DNA of 64,000 nt, from positions 33,191,983-33,255,982 of the forward strand of contig NC_063174.1 of assembly GCF_023159225.1 (NCBI RefSeq), in the 5' to 3' direction. Origin of the DNA: Perognathus longimembris pacificus. Taxonomy: Eukaryota > Chordata > Mammalia > Rodentia > Heteromyidae. The position numbers and the translations under genes are program-made. The notes below the pieces were generated by a model. It did no database searches and was not told where the DNA came from. It saw only the letters and a program-made list of their open reading frames with translations. Below, piece by piece: positions 1-11,016 of the stretch (positions are counted from its first letter, which is position 1; every line of letters begins with the position of its first letter).

Positions 1-372
1 AGCCCAGTGCTGACATAGCTCAGCTTCCAAACTATGAAATGAGGATTTTTTTTTCCTCCCGTAGAAAATGGGGGGAAATATTAATGCTTCAACATTGATA
101 TCTCTAAACAAGTATCAAATAATAATATCCCAAGATTTTTAGTGTTTATGTACAGGTATGCTATTTTCCTTTTTGCATACATATGTAAACAAGTATTTCT
201 CAAATAAATTAACTGAAAAGCATCTGGAAAATACAGAAGGGAAGGAATTTTAGCATAAATTCAGTCTTCTTTATGCTTTTATACTCTTTCCTATTTTATG
301 ACCAAAATTAGAATCATGGTGTACATACTAATTCATAACCTACTTTTTCACATATGAAAAGCATGTCATGAA

Positions 373-615
373 GCCAGGTGCTGGTGGCTCACAACTATAA
401 TCTTAGATACTCAGAAGACTGAGATCTGAGGATCCAGGTACAAAGCCAGCCTGGACAGAAAAGTCCATGAAACATTTATCTCCAATACACTACTCAGAAA
501 AAGCTGGAAGTGGTGCTGTGGTTCTAGTGGACAAATGCTAGCCTTGAGCAAAAGAAACTCAGGGACAGTGCCCAGATCAAGAGTTGAGCCCCAGGACTAG
601 CAAAATAAAAAATTA
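373..615 (+). mobile_element. SINE-A
   Basis: Head GGTGCTGGTGGCTCACAACT, linker ending in TTTATCTCCAATA, tail unit GGACAGTGCCCAGATC, A-rich end. Confidence 0.85.
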
Positions 616-932
616 AATTAAATGTTTTATATATAGAGAGAGAGATATATATCTTTTTTAATGTATTACTTCATTACAATAAATTTAAAGAAGTCAAGTT
701 GTTGAAGCAAACATACATATAAAATTATATACATTAACAGATTAATCTCTAAAAGCATTTTAAATGTGATAATCTAAGTGATAGGTTAAATTCTACCTAT
801 TTCCTCACAATACTATTGGGCATTAAAATAAGTTTTAATAATTACTAATCATAGGAGTGACTAAACTCATATCCTACTTTGTATTTTTTAAGGTTAGCAC
901 TAAGGTCGACTAACATGTTTGTCCTTTGTATT

Positions 933-1172
933 TCTTTTTTTTTTTATTTTTTGCCAGTCCTGGGGCTTGAACTCAGGGCCTGGGCACTGTCCCTGAGCTT
1001 CTTTTGCTCAAGGCTAGCACTCTACCACTTGAGCCACAACGCCACTTTCAGATTTTGAATGGTTAATTGAAGATAAGAGTCTCACGCCTTGACTGGCTTC
1101 AAACCACTATCCTCAGATCTCAGTCTCCTGAGTAGCTAGGATTACAGGTATGAGCCACCAGCACCCAGCTGC
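933..1172 (-). mobile_element. SINE-A, antisense
   Basis: Poly-T, GCCAGTCCTGGGGCTTGAAC, ending GAGCCACCAGCACCCAGC. Confidence 0.88.
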
Positions 1173-1179
1173 CTTGTTG

Positions 1180-1408
1180 CTTTTTTTTTTTTTTTAATTG
1201 GTTGTAGGGCTTAAACTCAGGTGTCCCTGTGCTCTTCTGCTTAAGGCTGGGACTCTTCCACTTTGAGTCACAGTGCCACTTCCGGTTTTCATGTGGTTAA
1301 TTGGAGATAAGAGTCTTATGGACTTTCCTGCCTGGGTTGGCTTTGAAGCTCCATCCTCAGCCTCCTGAGTAGCTAGGATTACGAGCATGAGCCACTGGCA
1401 CCTAGCAC
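1180..1408 (-). mobile_element. SINE-A, antisense, back to back with the preceding copy
   Basis: Poly-T then GGGCTTAAACTCAGG and GAGCCACTGGCACCTAGC; two head-to-tail antisense copies occupy 933-1408. Confidence 0.85.
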
Positions 1409-1689
1409 AGTTACCTTTTGTGTGCGTGATGGTACTGAAGATTGAACTCAGGGCCTTGAGTAGAGTGCCTGCCTAAACAAGTTTGGAGTCTTGAATTCAA
1501 TCTTCATCTCTCAGTACTGATAAATTTTTAAAGTACTTCTTTTATTACACATTTCTCTTTTGTGTAATATATAAAGATGCAAAGTTTACAAGATAGATAT
1601 TCTTACCCTATTGTGAAACTTTTGACAAAATCCAGGCTCAGTAGTAAGTTCTGGGGTGCTAGATTCAATTAAAAAATTTTTTCATATGA

Positions 1690-2735
1690 GGGAATGCTCA
1701 TCATCCCTGGCCATAAAAGAAATGCAAATAAAACAACTCTGAGATTCTGTCTTATCTCAGTTAGATTGGCCAGTGTTGTCAATTTGAAGAACAACAAATT
1801 TTGGCAGGGATGTGGGGGAAAAGGAACCTTACTGCACTGTTGGAATGTAAACTAGTACAACCACTCTGGAGAGCAGCCTGGAGGTTCCTCAAAAAACTAA
1901 ACATAGACCTTCCCTACAACCCAGCCTACCACCCCTGGGCATCTACCCTGAACATCATGCACCAGGATACGATAAGGAAACCTGCACATCCATATTCACT
2001 ACCACACTATTCACAATAGCCAAGGTATGGAAACAGCCCAAATGCCACATAATAAATGAGTGGATCCAAAAAATGTGGTACCTATACATAATGGAATTTT
2101 ATACAATCACTAGAAAAAAATAATGTCACTTGCAGGGAAATGGATGAAACTAGAACTAATCATGTTAAGTGAGGTAAGCCAAGCTCAGAGAGGACAAACA
2201 GCTCATGTTCTCTCTGATATGTGGAAATTAGATCTAAAATACACTGGGATATGATAAATTATACAGGATTCAAGATTATTACACTGTGAGACCAAAAAAG
2301 GATATTCTTAGGAGAGAAACACAAAGGTGCAATGCCTATATGCTAACATATTAACATAAAATTTTATTTATATATATATAAGTATAAATATACTCCAAGA
2401 TATGGAAACAAGAGATATCTTCTTTTTTTCTATTTTTAGTTTTTTATGTTTATTTTTTGATGACTGTCTTCTTTTCCTTTTGTATGGTATATTCAAGTGT
2501 ACCTCTTTAGGAGGGTTGGGGGAGAGTCCAGAATTCGAGGGAAACAGGGCAGCAGTGGAGCTCACTGAACATTGATGAAAGTGAACTGTACAATTCATGG
2601 GTAGAGACAGGAGAGGACCGGGAGAAAGTGAGGGAAAAGAAGACGCTGTTTGAAAGGAAATTGCCTGATGCATGTAATTGTAATCTCTTTGTACATCACC
2701 TCTATAATCACAATAAAATAAATGAAATTTTTTAA
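1690..2735 (+). mobile_element. LINE-1 3' end (ORF2 C-terminus and 3'UTR), 5'-truncated
   Basis: Frames encode the ORF2p C-terminal block ([18 protein letters not shown] and following), broken by frameshifts and stops. An L1 3'UTR with AATAAA and an A-rich end follows near 2715. It is a dead copy. Confidence 0.85.
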
Positions 2736-3047
2736 ATTCTGGACAAGGAACTCATTCATTTTTCTTTTCTTTCCTTTTTTTCCTTTTTGTCCAAGACTGA
2801 GACTTGAGCTTACTCTCTGACACTTACTCATTGGCTGGAGTTCTACCACCTGATCCACACCTAGGAACTCATTTTTCTACCAAGGACATTTCTAGTGTTG
2901 TGGCTTTGATATCATGACCTCAGAGGGAGTGAAACAAAACAAAAAAAAAAAACACCAAAACCCACAAAAAACAAAAAACAATCAAATAGGGAAATACGGA
3001 TGCTCCAAATTAGAAAGTGGTTAATAGTTCCAGTAAAAGAATATTGA

Positions 3048-3275
3048 TGGTCAGGCACTGGTGGCTCATGCCTGTAATCCTAGCTACTCAGGAGGCTGAG
3101 ATCTGAGGATCTCAGTTCAGACCGAGCCCTGGCAGGAAAGTCTGTGAAACTCTTGTCTCCAATTACCCAACAAAAAACCAGTAGAGCTGTGGCTTAAGTG
3201 GTAGGGCACTAGTTTTAAGCAAAAAAGCTCAGAGATAGCACCCAGGCCCTGAATTCAAGCCCTAAGGACTGGTAT
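3048..3275 (+). mobile_element. SINE-A ending in a CA microsatellite
   Basis: GGCACTGGTGGCTCATGCCT to AAGGACTGGTATGC; the A-tail is replaced by (CA)n at 3277-3318. Confidence 0.88.

Positions 3276-3276
<1 letters not shown>

Positions 3277-3318
<42 letters not shown>
3277..3318. repeat. (CA)n microsatellite
   Basis: About 21 CA units at the 3' end of a SINE. Confidence 0.95.
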
Positions 3319-3319
<1 letters not shown>

Positions 3320-3388
3320 CTTTTATCCTAAAACTAAATTTGAAATAATTTTTTAAAAACAAAATACAGGAATCTTAAAATATTGTTC

Positions 3389-3545
3389 AACTGCTGAGCA
3401 TAGTAATGCCTACCCATAGTCTCATGCTCTGGAGGCAGAGGCAGAAAGATCACAAGTTCAAAATCAGCCTGGGATATATAACAAGTTCAAGGTCAGACTG
3501 AGCTATATAATGAGACCCTATATCAAAACCAAAGTACAAGGCCCT
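3389..3545 (+). mobile_element. B1-like monomer SINE (7SL-derived)
   Basis: GGAGGCAGAGGCAGAAAGAT .. CAGCCTGGGATATATAACAA .. ATGAGACCCTATATCAAAAC; no tRNA-like tail. Confidence 0.6.
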
Positions 3546-4069
3546 GGGTTTGATAGAAACAAAAACAGAGAGCTTTTATTGTGCATTTCTTTACAAAGCA
3601 GCATCACCAAGCTACCTGGAAGTCCTTGTATTCCTAGGACGTCACTGATGGTGGCACTGATTAGATCATGTAGGTTTGCATTGTTAGTATTCGTTAATAA
3701 TGGCTTGCATTACAACAAAGGTCTACAAAAGCACAATGATTTGTTTGGTCCTAAGTGTCTTCCTAGAACCACTTTGCCAGATAGAATGATACATGCAAGT
3801 CAGGGTCAATTTCAAGGAGAAGCTGGGCCCAAGGGTTTGTAGAGCTGCCTACACAGATGCCATGTTCCCTCCTCTCATTTATTCATTTTGTCCATTTTTA
3901 CACAGTGTATGTTGTTTCTTTCAAGTGAATACTACAAAAATCCTTATGGAAACAGTCCCTGAAGAAAGTGCCATAAATAATTTCCTAATGCTCCCTTCTA
4001 GGTGTCTATGCTACAAGCCCTAGAAGTAAAAGAACTATTGTTCTATATTATATATCTAGCACACTGAAG

Positions 4070-4160
4070 AATCTGAACTTTGTGGGCAGGAATGGGGGAA
4101 GACGGGAGATCTCTATACACTGCCTTCATAATAACAATAAAATTGTTTTTTTTTTATAAA
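4070..4160 (+). mobile_element. Short LINE-1 3'-terminal fragment
   Basis: AACTTTGTGGGCAGGAATGG.. to CTCTATACACTGCCTTC and AATAAAAT resembles the L1 3' ends elsewhere in the window; weak. Confidence 0.35.
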
Positions 4161-4494
4161 ATAGTTTAGGATCTACATCTGAAAACATTGACTAAGATGC
4201 CTCTGAATGACCCGTGGCTTCTCTGGACACGGCAAGGTGCCAGGCAGGTAATGATCCAACCAGGGCCAGAGGTCCCCCAAGCTACACAGTGGCCTCTCCC
4301 ACTGCTAGACAAAAACCTGTTGTTTGTTCACACTTACCCCAGCTCTGCCTTCAGCCATGGGAAAGAAGTGAGAGTGACACCACAGCCTCCACGTACTGAA
4401 GACAGTGACCATGCCATCCATCTCCTGTCACCCCAGCCCACAAGCCCCAGCGTCCACCCCAGCCCTGCACAGCCCAAGGGCAGGGGATGCTCAC

Positions 4495-4611
4495 CACACT
4501 TCACCATCCCGACTTCATAGCACTTCCGCAGTCGGCAGGCCTGGCAGCTCTTACGCCGGTTCTTATCTATGGTACACTGATTTGTAGCTGGACAAATATA
4601 ATCATTATGGC
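4495..4611 (-). CDS. ESR2: ESR2 coding exon 3 (second zinc finger of the DNA-binding domain)
   Basis: Acceptor CTACTGTAG precedes 4611 and donor TGTG|GTGAGC follows 4495; the length is 117 nt. It encodes [20 protein letters not shown] and then [18 protein letters not shown], with the C-x5-C-x9-C-x2-C pattern of the second finger and the D-box used for dimerisation. The exon ends after the first base of the next Gly codon. Reading past the donor gives only intron sequence. Confidence 0.97.
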
Positions 4612-7600
4612 CTACAGTAGACAATAAAGTATTTTAAAAAATAATAATACAATTGTGGTTACAATACGTCGGTGAAAGCTCTTGCAGTTCAATCAGCTGA
4701 GAGCAGGAAATAGGTACTGGTACAACCAGAGTATGAAGTTATGAAATATCAAATATGGAAAATATTTTTCAAAAATTCACAAAAACTCACATTTGTAAGC
4801 AACCTGTACCCTCCCCCTCTCCACCCCACCCACTCCCAAACACACACTGAGCCTCAGAACAGCTCACAAAGTACAAAGAGTATGCCAAACAGGCCATTGG
4901 TGAAATGTCTGTCAGGTCACCTCTGCACAGCTGTTTGAAGGAGAAGTGGAAAAGCAGTGGTCCTTACCTTGAATGCTTCTTTTAAAAAAGGCCTTACATC
5001 CTTCACATGACCAGACTCCATAGTGATACCCGGATGCGTAATCGCTGCACACGGCACAGAAGTGAGTGTCCCTCTTTGCACTCGAACTGGAAACAGGGCT
5101 GGTGCAGCTGCTCCCACTCACCTTCCTTTTCAGCATCTCTCTGGGGGCAAAAGAAATGTCCATTGTAAAAAGAACTTAAGGGCTGGGGATATGGCTTAGC
5201 GGTAGAGTGTTTGCCTCATATGCATGAAGCCCTGGGTTCTATTCCTCAGCACCACATACACAGAAAAAGCCAGAAGTGGTGCTGTGGCTCAAGTGGTAGA
5301 GTGCTAGCCTTGAGCAAAAAAGAGCTCAGGGACAGTGCCCAGGCCCTGAGTTCAAGCCCCATGACCAACAACAAAACAACAACAAAAGAGATAAGAATGA
5401 AAATAGTATTTTTAAAGATTACCTATAATTTTATTGGATTATATTAGTTATTTCATTGTTACATCTCTACATGTTTACACTGTATTCCAGTCAATCTCAT
5501 TTCTCTACCACTCTTTTCTCTCATCCCCCTAAAAACACAGCAATACTTTTTATATGCTCTTCTTTATCTTTTAGTGGTGGTGGTGGTGGTCATGGGGCTT
5601 GAACTCAGGGTCCGGGTATTGTCCCTGAGTTTTTACCACTCAAGGCTCTACCATTTTGAGCCACGGTGCCACTCCTGGTTTTCTGGTGATTAATTGGAGA
5701 TAAGCGTCTCATGGACTTTCCTACTGGAACTGGCTTCAAACTGCAATCCTCAAATCTCAGCCTCCTGAACTTACCGGCATGAGCTACCAGCACCTAACTC
5801 TTTATCTTATTAATAAAGAAAATATTTTGTTTTTTTTGTTTGTTTTGTTTGCCAGTCCTGGGGCTTGAACTCAGGGCCTGAGCATTGTCCCTGGCTTCTT
5901 TTTGCTCAAGGCTAGCACTCTACCACTTGAGTCACAGCACCACTTCTGGCTTTTTCTATATATGTGGTGCTGAGGAATCAAACCCAGGGCTTCACGTATA
6001 CGAGGCGAGCACTTTTGTCACTAGGCCATATTCCCAGCCCCAAAGAAAATATTTTATAGAGGGAGAAAATCAAAATTATTATGCAGTATTTTCTCAAAAA
6101 ATAAGTTTTTAAAACTTTAATTTGGTGCTGGGGATTGAACCCAGAGCCTCATGTATGCTATGCGAGCATGTATTCTACCACTAAATGACAGCCCAGCCTC
6201 TATTTTCTCAGTTTCATGACTACACTTGAAATAAGTATTTCAATACTTAATATGCCATAACTTAGTACTCTGGTCATTTTAAAAGTTTCTCTCTTCCGCC
6301 TCCCTATACCATCTTTTCCATCCACACAATAATTAAAGCTAAAAATATTACATATTAAGCTGAGCACCAGTGGCCACACCTTCAATCCTAGCTACTCAGG
6401 AGGCTGAGATCTGAGGATTGTGGTTTGAAGCCAGCCAGGGCAGGAAAGGCCTTGAGGCTATTCCAAATACCCCCCAAAAAGCCAGAAGTAGGGTGATGGC
6501 TCAAGTGATAGAGTGCTAGTCTTGAGCACAAATGCTCAGGAACAGTGGCCACCCTAAGTTCAGGCCCCAGCACCATAAAAAAAATTAAATATTAGACTGA
6601 AATAATCATCTTACTACCTTGCATCAAAGGAGTTCAAATATTCTATTTAACTTTGGGAAATTTCAGTGGAATCTTATATTAATTTTATTATTACTGTGTG
6701 TGTGTGTATGTGTGTGTGTGTGTGCCAGAATTGAGGATTAAACTCAGGGCGCTGAGTTCTAGCTTGGCTTTTTCACTCAAGGCTGGCACATTACAACTTG
6801 AGCCTTATTTCCATTTTTGCCTTTTGGTGGTTAATTGCAGATAAGAGTCTCATAGACTTTTCTGCCCAGGCTGGCTTCAAATAGCAATCCTCAGATCTCA
6901 CCTCCTGAGTAGCTCAGTTTATAGGCATGAGCCACCAGTGTCCAGCTTTGACATGCTATATTTAAACAGCTTCTCAATGGTTCGTACAGGGTGCTATTTT
7001 AGGTGATTATTTTCAAAGTTTTCTTTTACCAATTATCTTTTCAGGCTTCATGGCTAGTATTTCATTTAAGTTGTAATACTGTCATCATTACTTTCATTCT
7101 GGAAATAGTGTGTCATGTGCACTAAACTGTAATTTCATACTTGCACTCTAACCTGAAAGCAAACATTTAGTCTTCAAATGCTTTCATCAAGAGCAAACTG
7201 AGAGTTTATCACATAACAGTGGTAATCATGATTTTGAATTCTTTCCACAACATCCATCCATAAGCACGACTTAGCAGTAGGAAGGGATTAAGGACTGAAC
7301 TCAAGGCCTCATGCTGGCTAGGCCAGTGCTCTATCACTTGAGCAGGCACTCTGTCACTGGAACCACCTCACCAGTCCCCTTTTGTTTTGAATTGATTATT
7401 TTCTGGATGGGTCTAGCTTTATACCCTGGCTAGCCTGAGTTCCAATCCTTCTACTTGTATTTCCTCATGTCACTCAGGATGATGGGCATGAACCAATGCA
7501 CCCAGCCAATAGCTGAGATGGGACCTTGCAAAATGTTATGCCTAGGCTGACCTCATATCATCCCTGCCAATCCCTGCCTCCTGAGTAGCTAGAATCAGTC

Positions 7601-8256
7601 TTGAGCCACCCTGGCCAGCTAGCATCAGTTCTTAATGAGAATGAGAATATCAGAACAGAACAGGGCATTCTGTGTCTTCGATGCTGTAAGTAATCTAGCT
7701 AACAAAATAAAGACATCTTACCACACATATCCTCCTTTCCAATGACTCATGAAGTGAATTGACTGGTGCCCCTGAAGGACAATTCCAAAGGAATACACAC
7801 CTGTTTAGAGGTAAGGTGTGTTCTAATGCTCTTGTTTCACACCAAGGACTCTTCTGAGGCTCTGCATACAGAAGTGACGACTGGCAATGGATCGCCAAAG
7901 GAGACAGATGTCCAGGAGCTGACCATAGCACATCTGGGCTTGTGGTGTGTCGACCAGGCCCACCATCCAAGTTATTCGCATTGCCAGGAAGACTGTAGTT
8001 TACCACAGCTGGGCTGTAGAATGTCATGCCTGAGTATTCATGGCGGCTCTCTACATAGGAGGAAGGAATATAAAGCGGGCCATGTTCCAGGGGTAGCACA
8101 GGCTGACTGCAGTTGAAAGAGGTGGGAGAGTGGAGGCTAGGTGGTGAGTTTTTGATGTCCATGTCTTCAACAGGTAACAGCTGAGAAAACTCCTTGTGTG
8201 AAGAGGCACAAATGGACATTCTAATGGTCTCAGAGACTCATGGGCAGGTGAAATGC
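4495..8256 (-). CDS. ESR2: Estrogen receptor beta (NR3A2), 5' part of gene: coding exons 1-3
   Basis: Nuclear estrogen receptor that binds estradiol and estrogen-response elements as a dimer. Three exons are visible on the minus strand: 8256-7801 (start ATG at 8219), 5140-4968 and 4611-4495. The coding parts are 419, 173 and 117 nt, joined in phase by GT/AG sites, and give 236 codons plus one base with no stop. Residues 1-140 are the AF-1 N-terminal domain. The next ~70 residues are the complete DNA-binding domain with both C4 zinc fingers and the P-box CEGCKA. Exon lengths 173 and 117 match what I remember of mammalian ESR2. Hinge and ligand-binding exons lie to the left of the window. All zinc-binding cysteines and the P-box are intact, so the gene looks functional. 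ESR1 is excluded by the N-terminal sequence ([20 protein letters not shown]). Confidence 0.97.
4968..5140 (-). CDS. ESR2: ESR2 coding exon 2 (first zinc finger of the DNA-binding domain)
   Basis: Acceptor TTGCCCCCAG precedes 5140 and donor G|GTAAGG follows 4968; the length is 173 nt. The exon completes the split Arg codon, then reads EMLKRKVSG and a linker, then the first C4 finger ([23 protein letters not shown]) with the EGCKA P-box that specifies estrogen-response elements. It ends inside a Gly codon (G|GC). The linker ([18 protein letters not shown]) is rodent-like. Confidence 0.97.
5181..5390 (+). mobile_element. SINE-B, old class
   Basis: GGGCTGGGGATATGGCTTAG head, CAGAAGTGGTGCTGTGGCTC tail, between ESR2 coding exons 1 and 2. 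Confidence 0.9.
5570..5800 (-). mobile_element. SINE-A, antisense
   Basis: (GGT)n, GGGGCTTGAACTCAGGGTCC to GAGCTACCAGCACCTAAC. Confidence 0.85.
5828..6041 (-). mobile_element. SINE-B, antisense
   Basis: GCCAGTCCTGGGGCTTGAAC .. GAGGAATCAAACCCAGGGCT .. CATATTCCCAGCCCC. Confidence 0.9.
6121..6200 (-). mobile_element. ID-like head fragment, antisense
   Basis: GGTGCTGGGGATTGAACCCA .. GACAGCCCAGCC; only the tRNA-like head. Confidence 0.55.
6360..6590 (+). mobile_element. SINE-A
   Basis: GAGCACCAGTGGCCACACCT head, tail to CCAGCACCATAAAA. Confidence 0.85.
6695..6950 (-). mobile_element. SINE-A, antisense, with (TG)n at its 3' end
   Basis: (TG)n at 6696-6724, then GAATTGAGGATTAAACTCAG to GAGCCACCAGTGTCCAGC. 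Confidence 0.82.
7265..7620 (-). mobile_element. Old, diverged antisense SINEs (ID-like then B1-like)
   Basis: GGACTGAACTCAAGGCCTCA and later CATGAACCAATGCACCCAGC and GCCTCCTGAGTAGCTAGAAT suggest at least two decayed SINE copies. Confidence 0.45.
7801..8256 (-). CDS. ESR2: ESR2 coding exon 1 (5'UTR end, start codon, N-terminal domain)
   Basis: The acceptor is a pyrimidine-rich TTTCTTTTCTTTATAG ending at 8257, so the exon begins at 8256 with 37 nt of 5'UTR. The first in-frame ATG (8219) opens [14 protein letters not shown], the rodent-type extension. The shorter human-type start MDIKNSP is at 8162 and has the stronger context (G at -3, G at +4); the 8219 ATG has A at -3. The exon ends LEHTLPLN plus AG of an Arg codon, followed by donor GTGTGT at 7800. 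It encodes about 139 residues of AF-1 domain, Ser/Pro-rich, including the well-conserved [11 protein letters not shown] segment. Confidence 0.96.
8230..8241 (-). promoter_or_regulatory. Three-codon upstream ORF in the ESR2 leader
   Basis: In the 37-nt 5'UTR part of ESR2 coding exon 1 there is ATG AGT CTC TGA, a Met-Ser-Leu-stop reading frame that ends 10 nt before the 8219 start codon. It would be translated if the leader is scanned from upstream. Its effect is inferred, not seen. Confidence 0.7.
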
Positions 8257-8324
8257 CTATAAAGAAAAGAAATATACTGCTAAGTTAGCTAGTGCTACAG
8301 GAATAACTATTTAAAGAGCTGTAG

Positions 8325-8445
8325 CTGAGTGTTGTGGTACCTGCCTGTCATCTCAGCCCTCAGAAAGCTGAGAAAAGGAGGATCTTCAGTTTGAGGCCAA
8401 TCTGGGTTGCACAGTAAGATCTTGACGCAAAAAAAAAAAAAAGAT
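8325..8445 (+). mobile_element. B1-like monomer SINE
   Basis: GAGTGTTGTGGTACCTGCCT .. GAGGCCAATCTGGGTTGCAC and poly-A. Confidence 0.65.
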
Positions 8446-8814
8446 GTTAATTTTATTTTAAATACATGCCCATATTTACATGTGATTCCAAATACATTTG
8501 GAAACCTATGGATGAAAATATCAACCACAATGAGTGAAGACATGGGTGCAGAGGGATGGGTGAGAATGTTCAAAGGGGAGACACTGATCGAGATGCACTG
8601 CATTCTTAAACTGCTTTGTTCAATGGCAACTCCTTTGTACACCTACTAAGAGATACTAAAAACATTTTAAAAGAAAAGAAAATATGAATCACAGAGGGGT
8701 GGAAACATGAGGCATGGACAGTTCACTTTCCCCGTCATTCACTTCTTCATTGCTTTGTGCAGTTGTTGTTCAAATTCTACCCACAATAACTTATTATAAA
8801 TATTCTTTAAAGTT

Positions 8815-9142
8815 GTATTGGGAGCCTGAAATAGGAGGGTCATGAATTTGCTCAAGGCCAACCTGGGCTACATAGTGAGACACTGTCTCAAAAAGCAGCT
8901 GGATACTGCTGACTCATGCCTATAATTCTAGCTACTCAAGGAGGCTGAGATCTGAGGACTGCAGTTCAAAGCTAGCCTGGGCAGGAAAGTCCGTGGGACA
9001 CTTCTTTCCAATTAACCACCAGAAATCTGGAAGTGGTGCTGTGGTTCAAGTGGTAGAGCACTAGCCTTGAGCAAAAAAGCTCAGAGCCAGTGCTCAGGCC
9101 TTGAGTTCAAGCCCCATGATCAACCCAAAAAAAAAAAGAAAA
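8815..9142 (+). mobile_element. B1 fragment followed by SINE-A
   Basis: 8815-8895 is a B1 3' half (CCAACCTGGGCTACATAGTG). 8896-9142 is a full SINE-A ending in poly-A. Confidence 0.8.
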
Positions 9143-9340
9143 GGAAGAAATGAAATAAAATAAAAATCTCCAAATTCAAAAACACATTAATATATGTAAG
9201 TGCCAGAAAATGCCTTTTTTAGAGCTTAATAAGTTCAGTTATAAGTTCTTATAAAAAATAAACAAGAATTGCCAGATAAACCATAAAAGGAAATATGAGT
9301 GAGCAGGCTAGTATCCACAAGATTCAAATATATTTTAAAT

Positions 9341-9556
9341 TTTTTTTTTTTTCTTTTTTTTTTGGCCAGTCCTGGGCCTTGGACTCAGGGCCTGAGCACT
9401 GTCCCTGGCTTCCTTTTGCTCAAGGCTAGCACTCTGCCACTTGAGCCACAGCACCACTTCTGGCCGTTTTCTGTATATGTGGTGCTGGGGAATCAAACCC
9501 AGGGCCTCATGTATACAAGGCAAGCTCTCTTGCCACTAGGCCATATCCCCAGCCCT
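9341..9556 (-). mobile_element. SINE-B, middle class, antisense
   Basis: Flanked by short direct repeats TATTTTAAATTT, as left by L1-type insertion. Confidence 0.9.
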
Positions 9557-9812
9557 ATTTTAAATTTCTAATAATTAAAGAATAAGAGTTTTGGGACATA
9601 AACAGGCTAACCAAGGCAACTCAATAATTTATCAATCAACTAAATTGATTGAGTTGAAGGTAACTTGTCACATATCAATCTTTGTTTCTCTGATTTGCAT
9701 GCACTGACTATGTCCTGTGAATTCCTTCAAGGCTAAAGTGACCTCTTGAGAGGGCACTAGATGGACACTGCTCGAGGAAGAACCCTACTCTCATTTCCTG
9801 CTCTGGGAAATT

Positions 9813-9990
9813 AGGCTGAGATCTGAGGATCAAAGTTCAAAGTCAGCCTAGGCAATAAAGTCTGTGAGAGTCCTCTCCAATTAACCACCCAAAAGCTGGA
9901 AGTGGGTGATGTATGGTTCAAGTGGTAGAGTGCCAGCTTTGAGTGAAGAAGCTAAGGGACAGTGCTTGGGCCCTGAGAAGAAGATTTGGG
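9813..9990 (+). mobile_element. SINE-A lacking its head
   Basis: Begins at GGCTGAGATCTGAGGATCAA; the tail runs into a purine-rich tract. Confidence 0.7.
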
Positions 9991-10196
9991 ACCAGCGAAA
10001 CAGAAGAAACAGAAGTAGGAGAAAGAGAAAGATGGAGAGGGAGAGGGAGAGGGAAAAAGAAGGAGAAGGGGAAGGAGGAGAATGAGGAGAAGAGGGGAGG
10101 AGGGAAGGGGAGGGAAGGAGAGGAATAAACAAGAAGGAGGGGGAGGAAGAAGAAGGAAGAGGAGGAGAAGAAGGAGGAGGAAGAAAAAGAATAACA
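9990..10196. repeat. Polypurine tract (GA/GGA-rich)
   Basis: About 200 bases almost purely A/G on the plus strand. Frames across it are low-complexity and not genes. Confidence 0.9.
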
Positions 10197-10215
10197 AAGA
10201 AGTAAGTGGTGGTAG

Positions 10216-10400
10216 TAGGCTGGAAATGTGGCTTAGTGGTAGAGCGCTTGCCTAACATTCATAAAGCCCTGAGTTCGATTCCTCAGTACTACATATATAG
10301 AAAAAGCCAGAAGTGGTGCTGTGGCTCAAGTGGTAGAGTGCTAGCCTTGAGCAAAAAGAAGCCAGAGACAATGCTTAGGCCCTGAGATCAATATTCCATT
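10216..10400 (+). mobile_element. SINE-B, old class
   Basis: GGCTGGAAATGTGGCTTAGT head to GCTTAGGCCCTGAG. Confidence 0.88.
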
Positions 10401-10664
10401 TCTCAACTATGTTAAAAATTCAAATGTCAGGCAAAAATTCAAAAATTTGGTTGGCCATGTAAATGTGTGACAATTTACACTGGGCAAAGAACTCTCTTGT
10501 ACAGTGACAGTGAAAGTGTAAAGGAAACAAAAATACATAACAAAATTCCATGTGTTTTTTACTCTTAGGATTATGAGTCTTTCAAATGAAAAGAAAAAGA
10601 ATTGTTACTATTGCAAATGATCATTACAGCCATGCTTACTCTGAGAAATTGGTAACTAAAGGAA

Positions 10665-10762
10665 ATGACTTGAGCTGGAGGCATGGCTCCTCTGTAGAGC
10701 AGCTGTCTAACAAGAACCAGGCCCTGAAGCCAAACGCCAGTACTGCCAAAAAAAAAAAAATC
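10665..10762 (+). mobile_element. ID-like monomer SINE
   Basis: GAGCTGGAGGCATGGCTCCT .. AGTACTGCC and poly-A; no second unit. Confidence 0.55.
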
Positions 10763-11016
10763 AGCCTATTCCCTGCCTTTTTGAGAAAATTTCTATTTTA
10801 TCCTCAAGGTCAAAGAAAAGCTCTTCTTCACACAAGAATGCCACCGAAATAAATGGTTTTTTAAAAAAAACTAGTAGAACCAATGAGTCAAAATAGTACA
10901 ATTATTGAGTCTAGATAGCAGGAATCAAGAATAGTAATTACACTAGCCTTTCAACTTTTCTGTAAATTTGGGAATTTTGGTAAGAAGCTTTAGGGGAAAA
11001 AAAAGTAATGCAAGAT

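Noticed and set aside
4188..4520. Plus-strand frames of up to 110 codons near ESR2 coding exon 3
   Set aside because: Intronic and antisense to ESR2, no splice signals or known domain.
7766..8116. 116-codon plus-strand frame
   Set aside because: It is the antisense of ESR2 coding exon 1.
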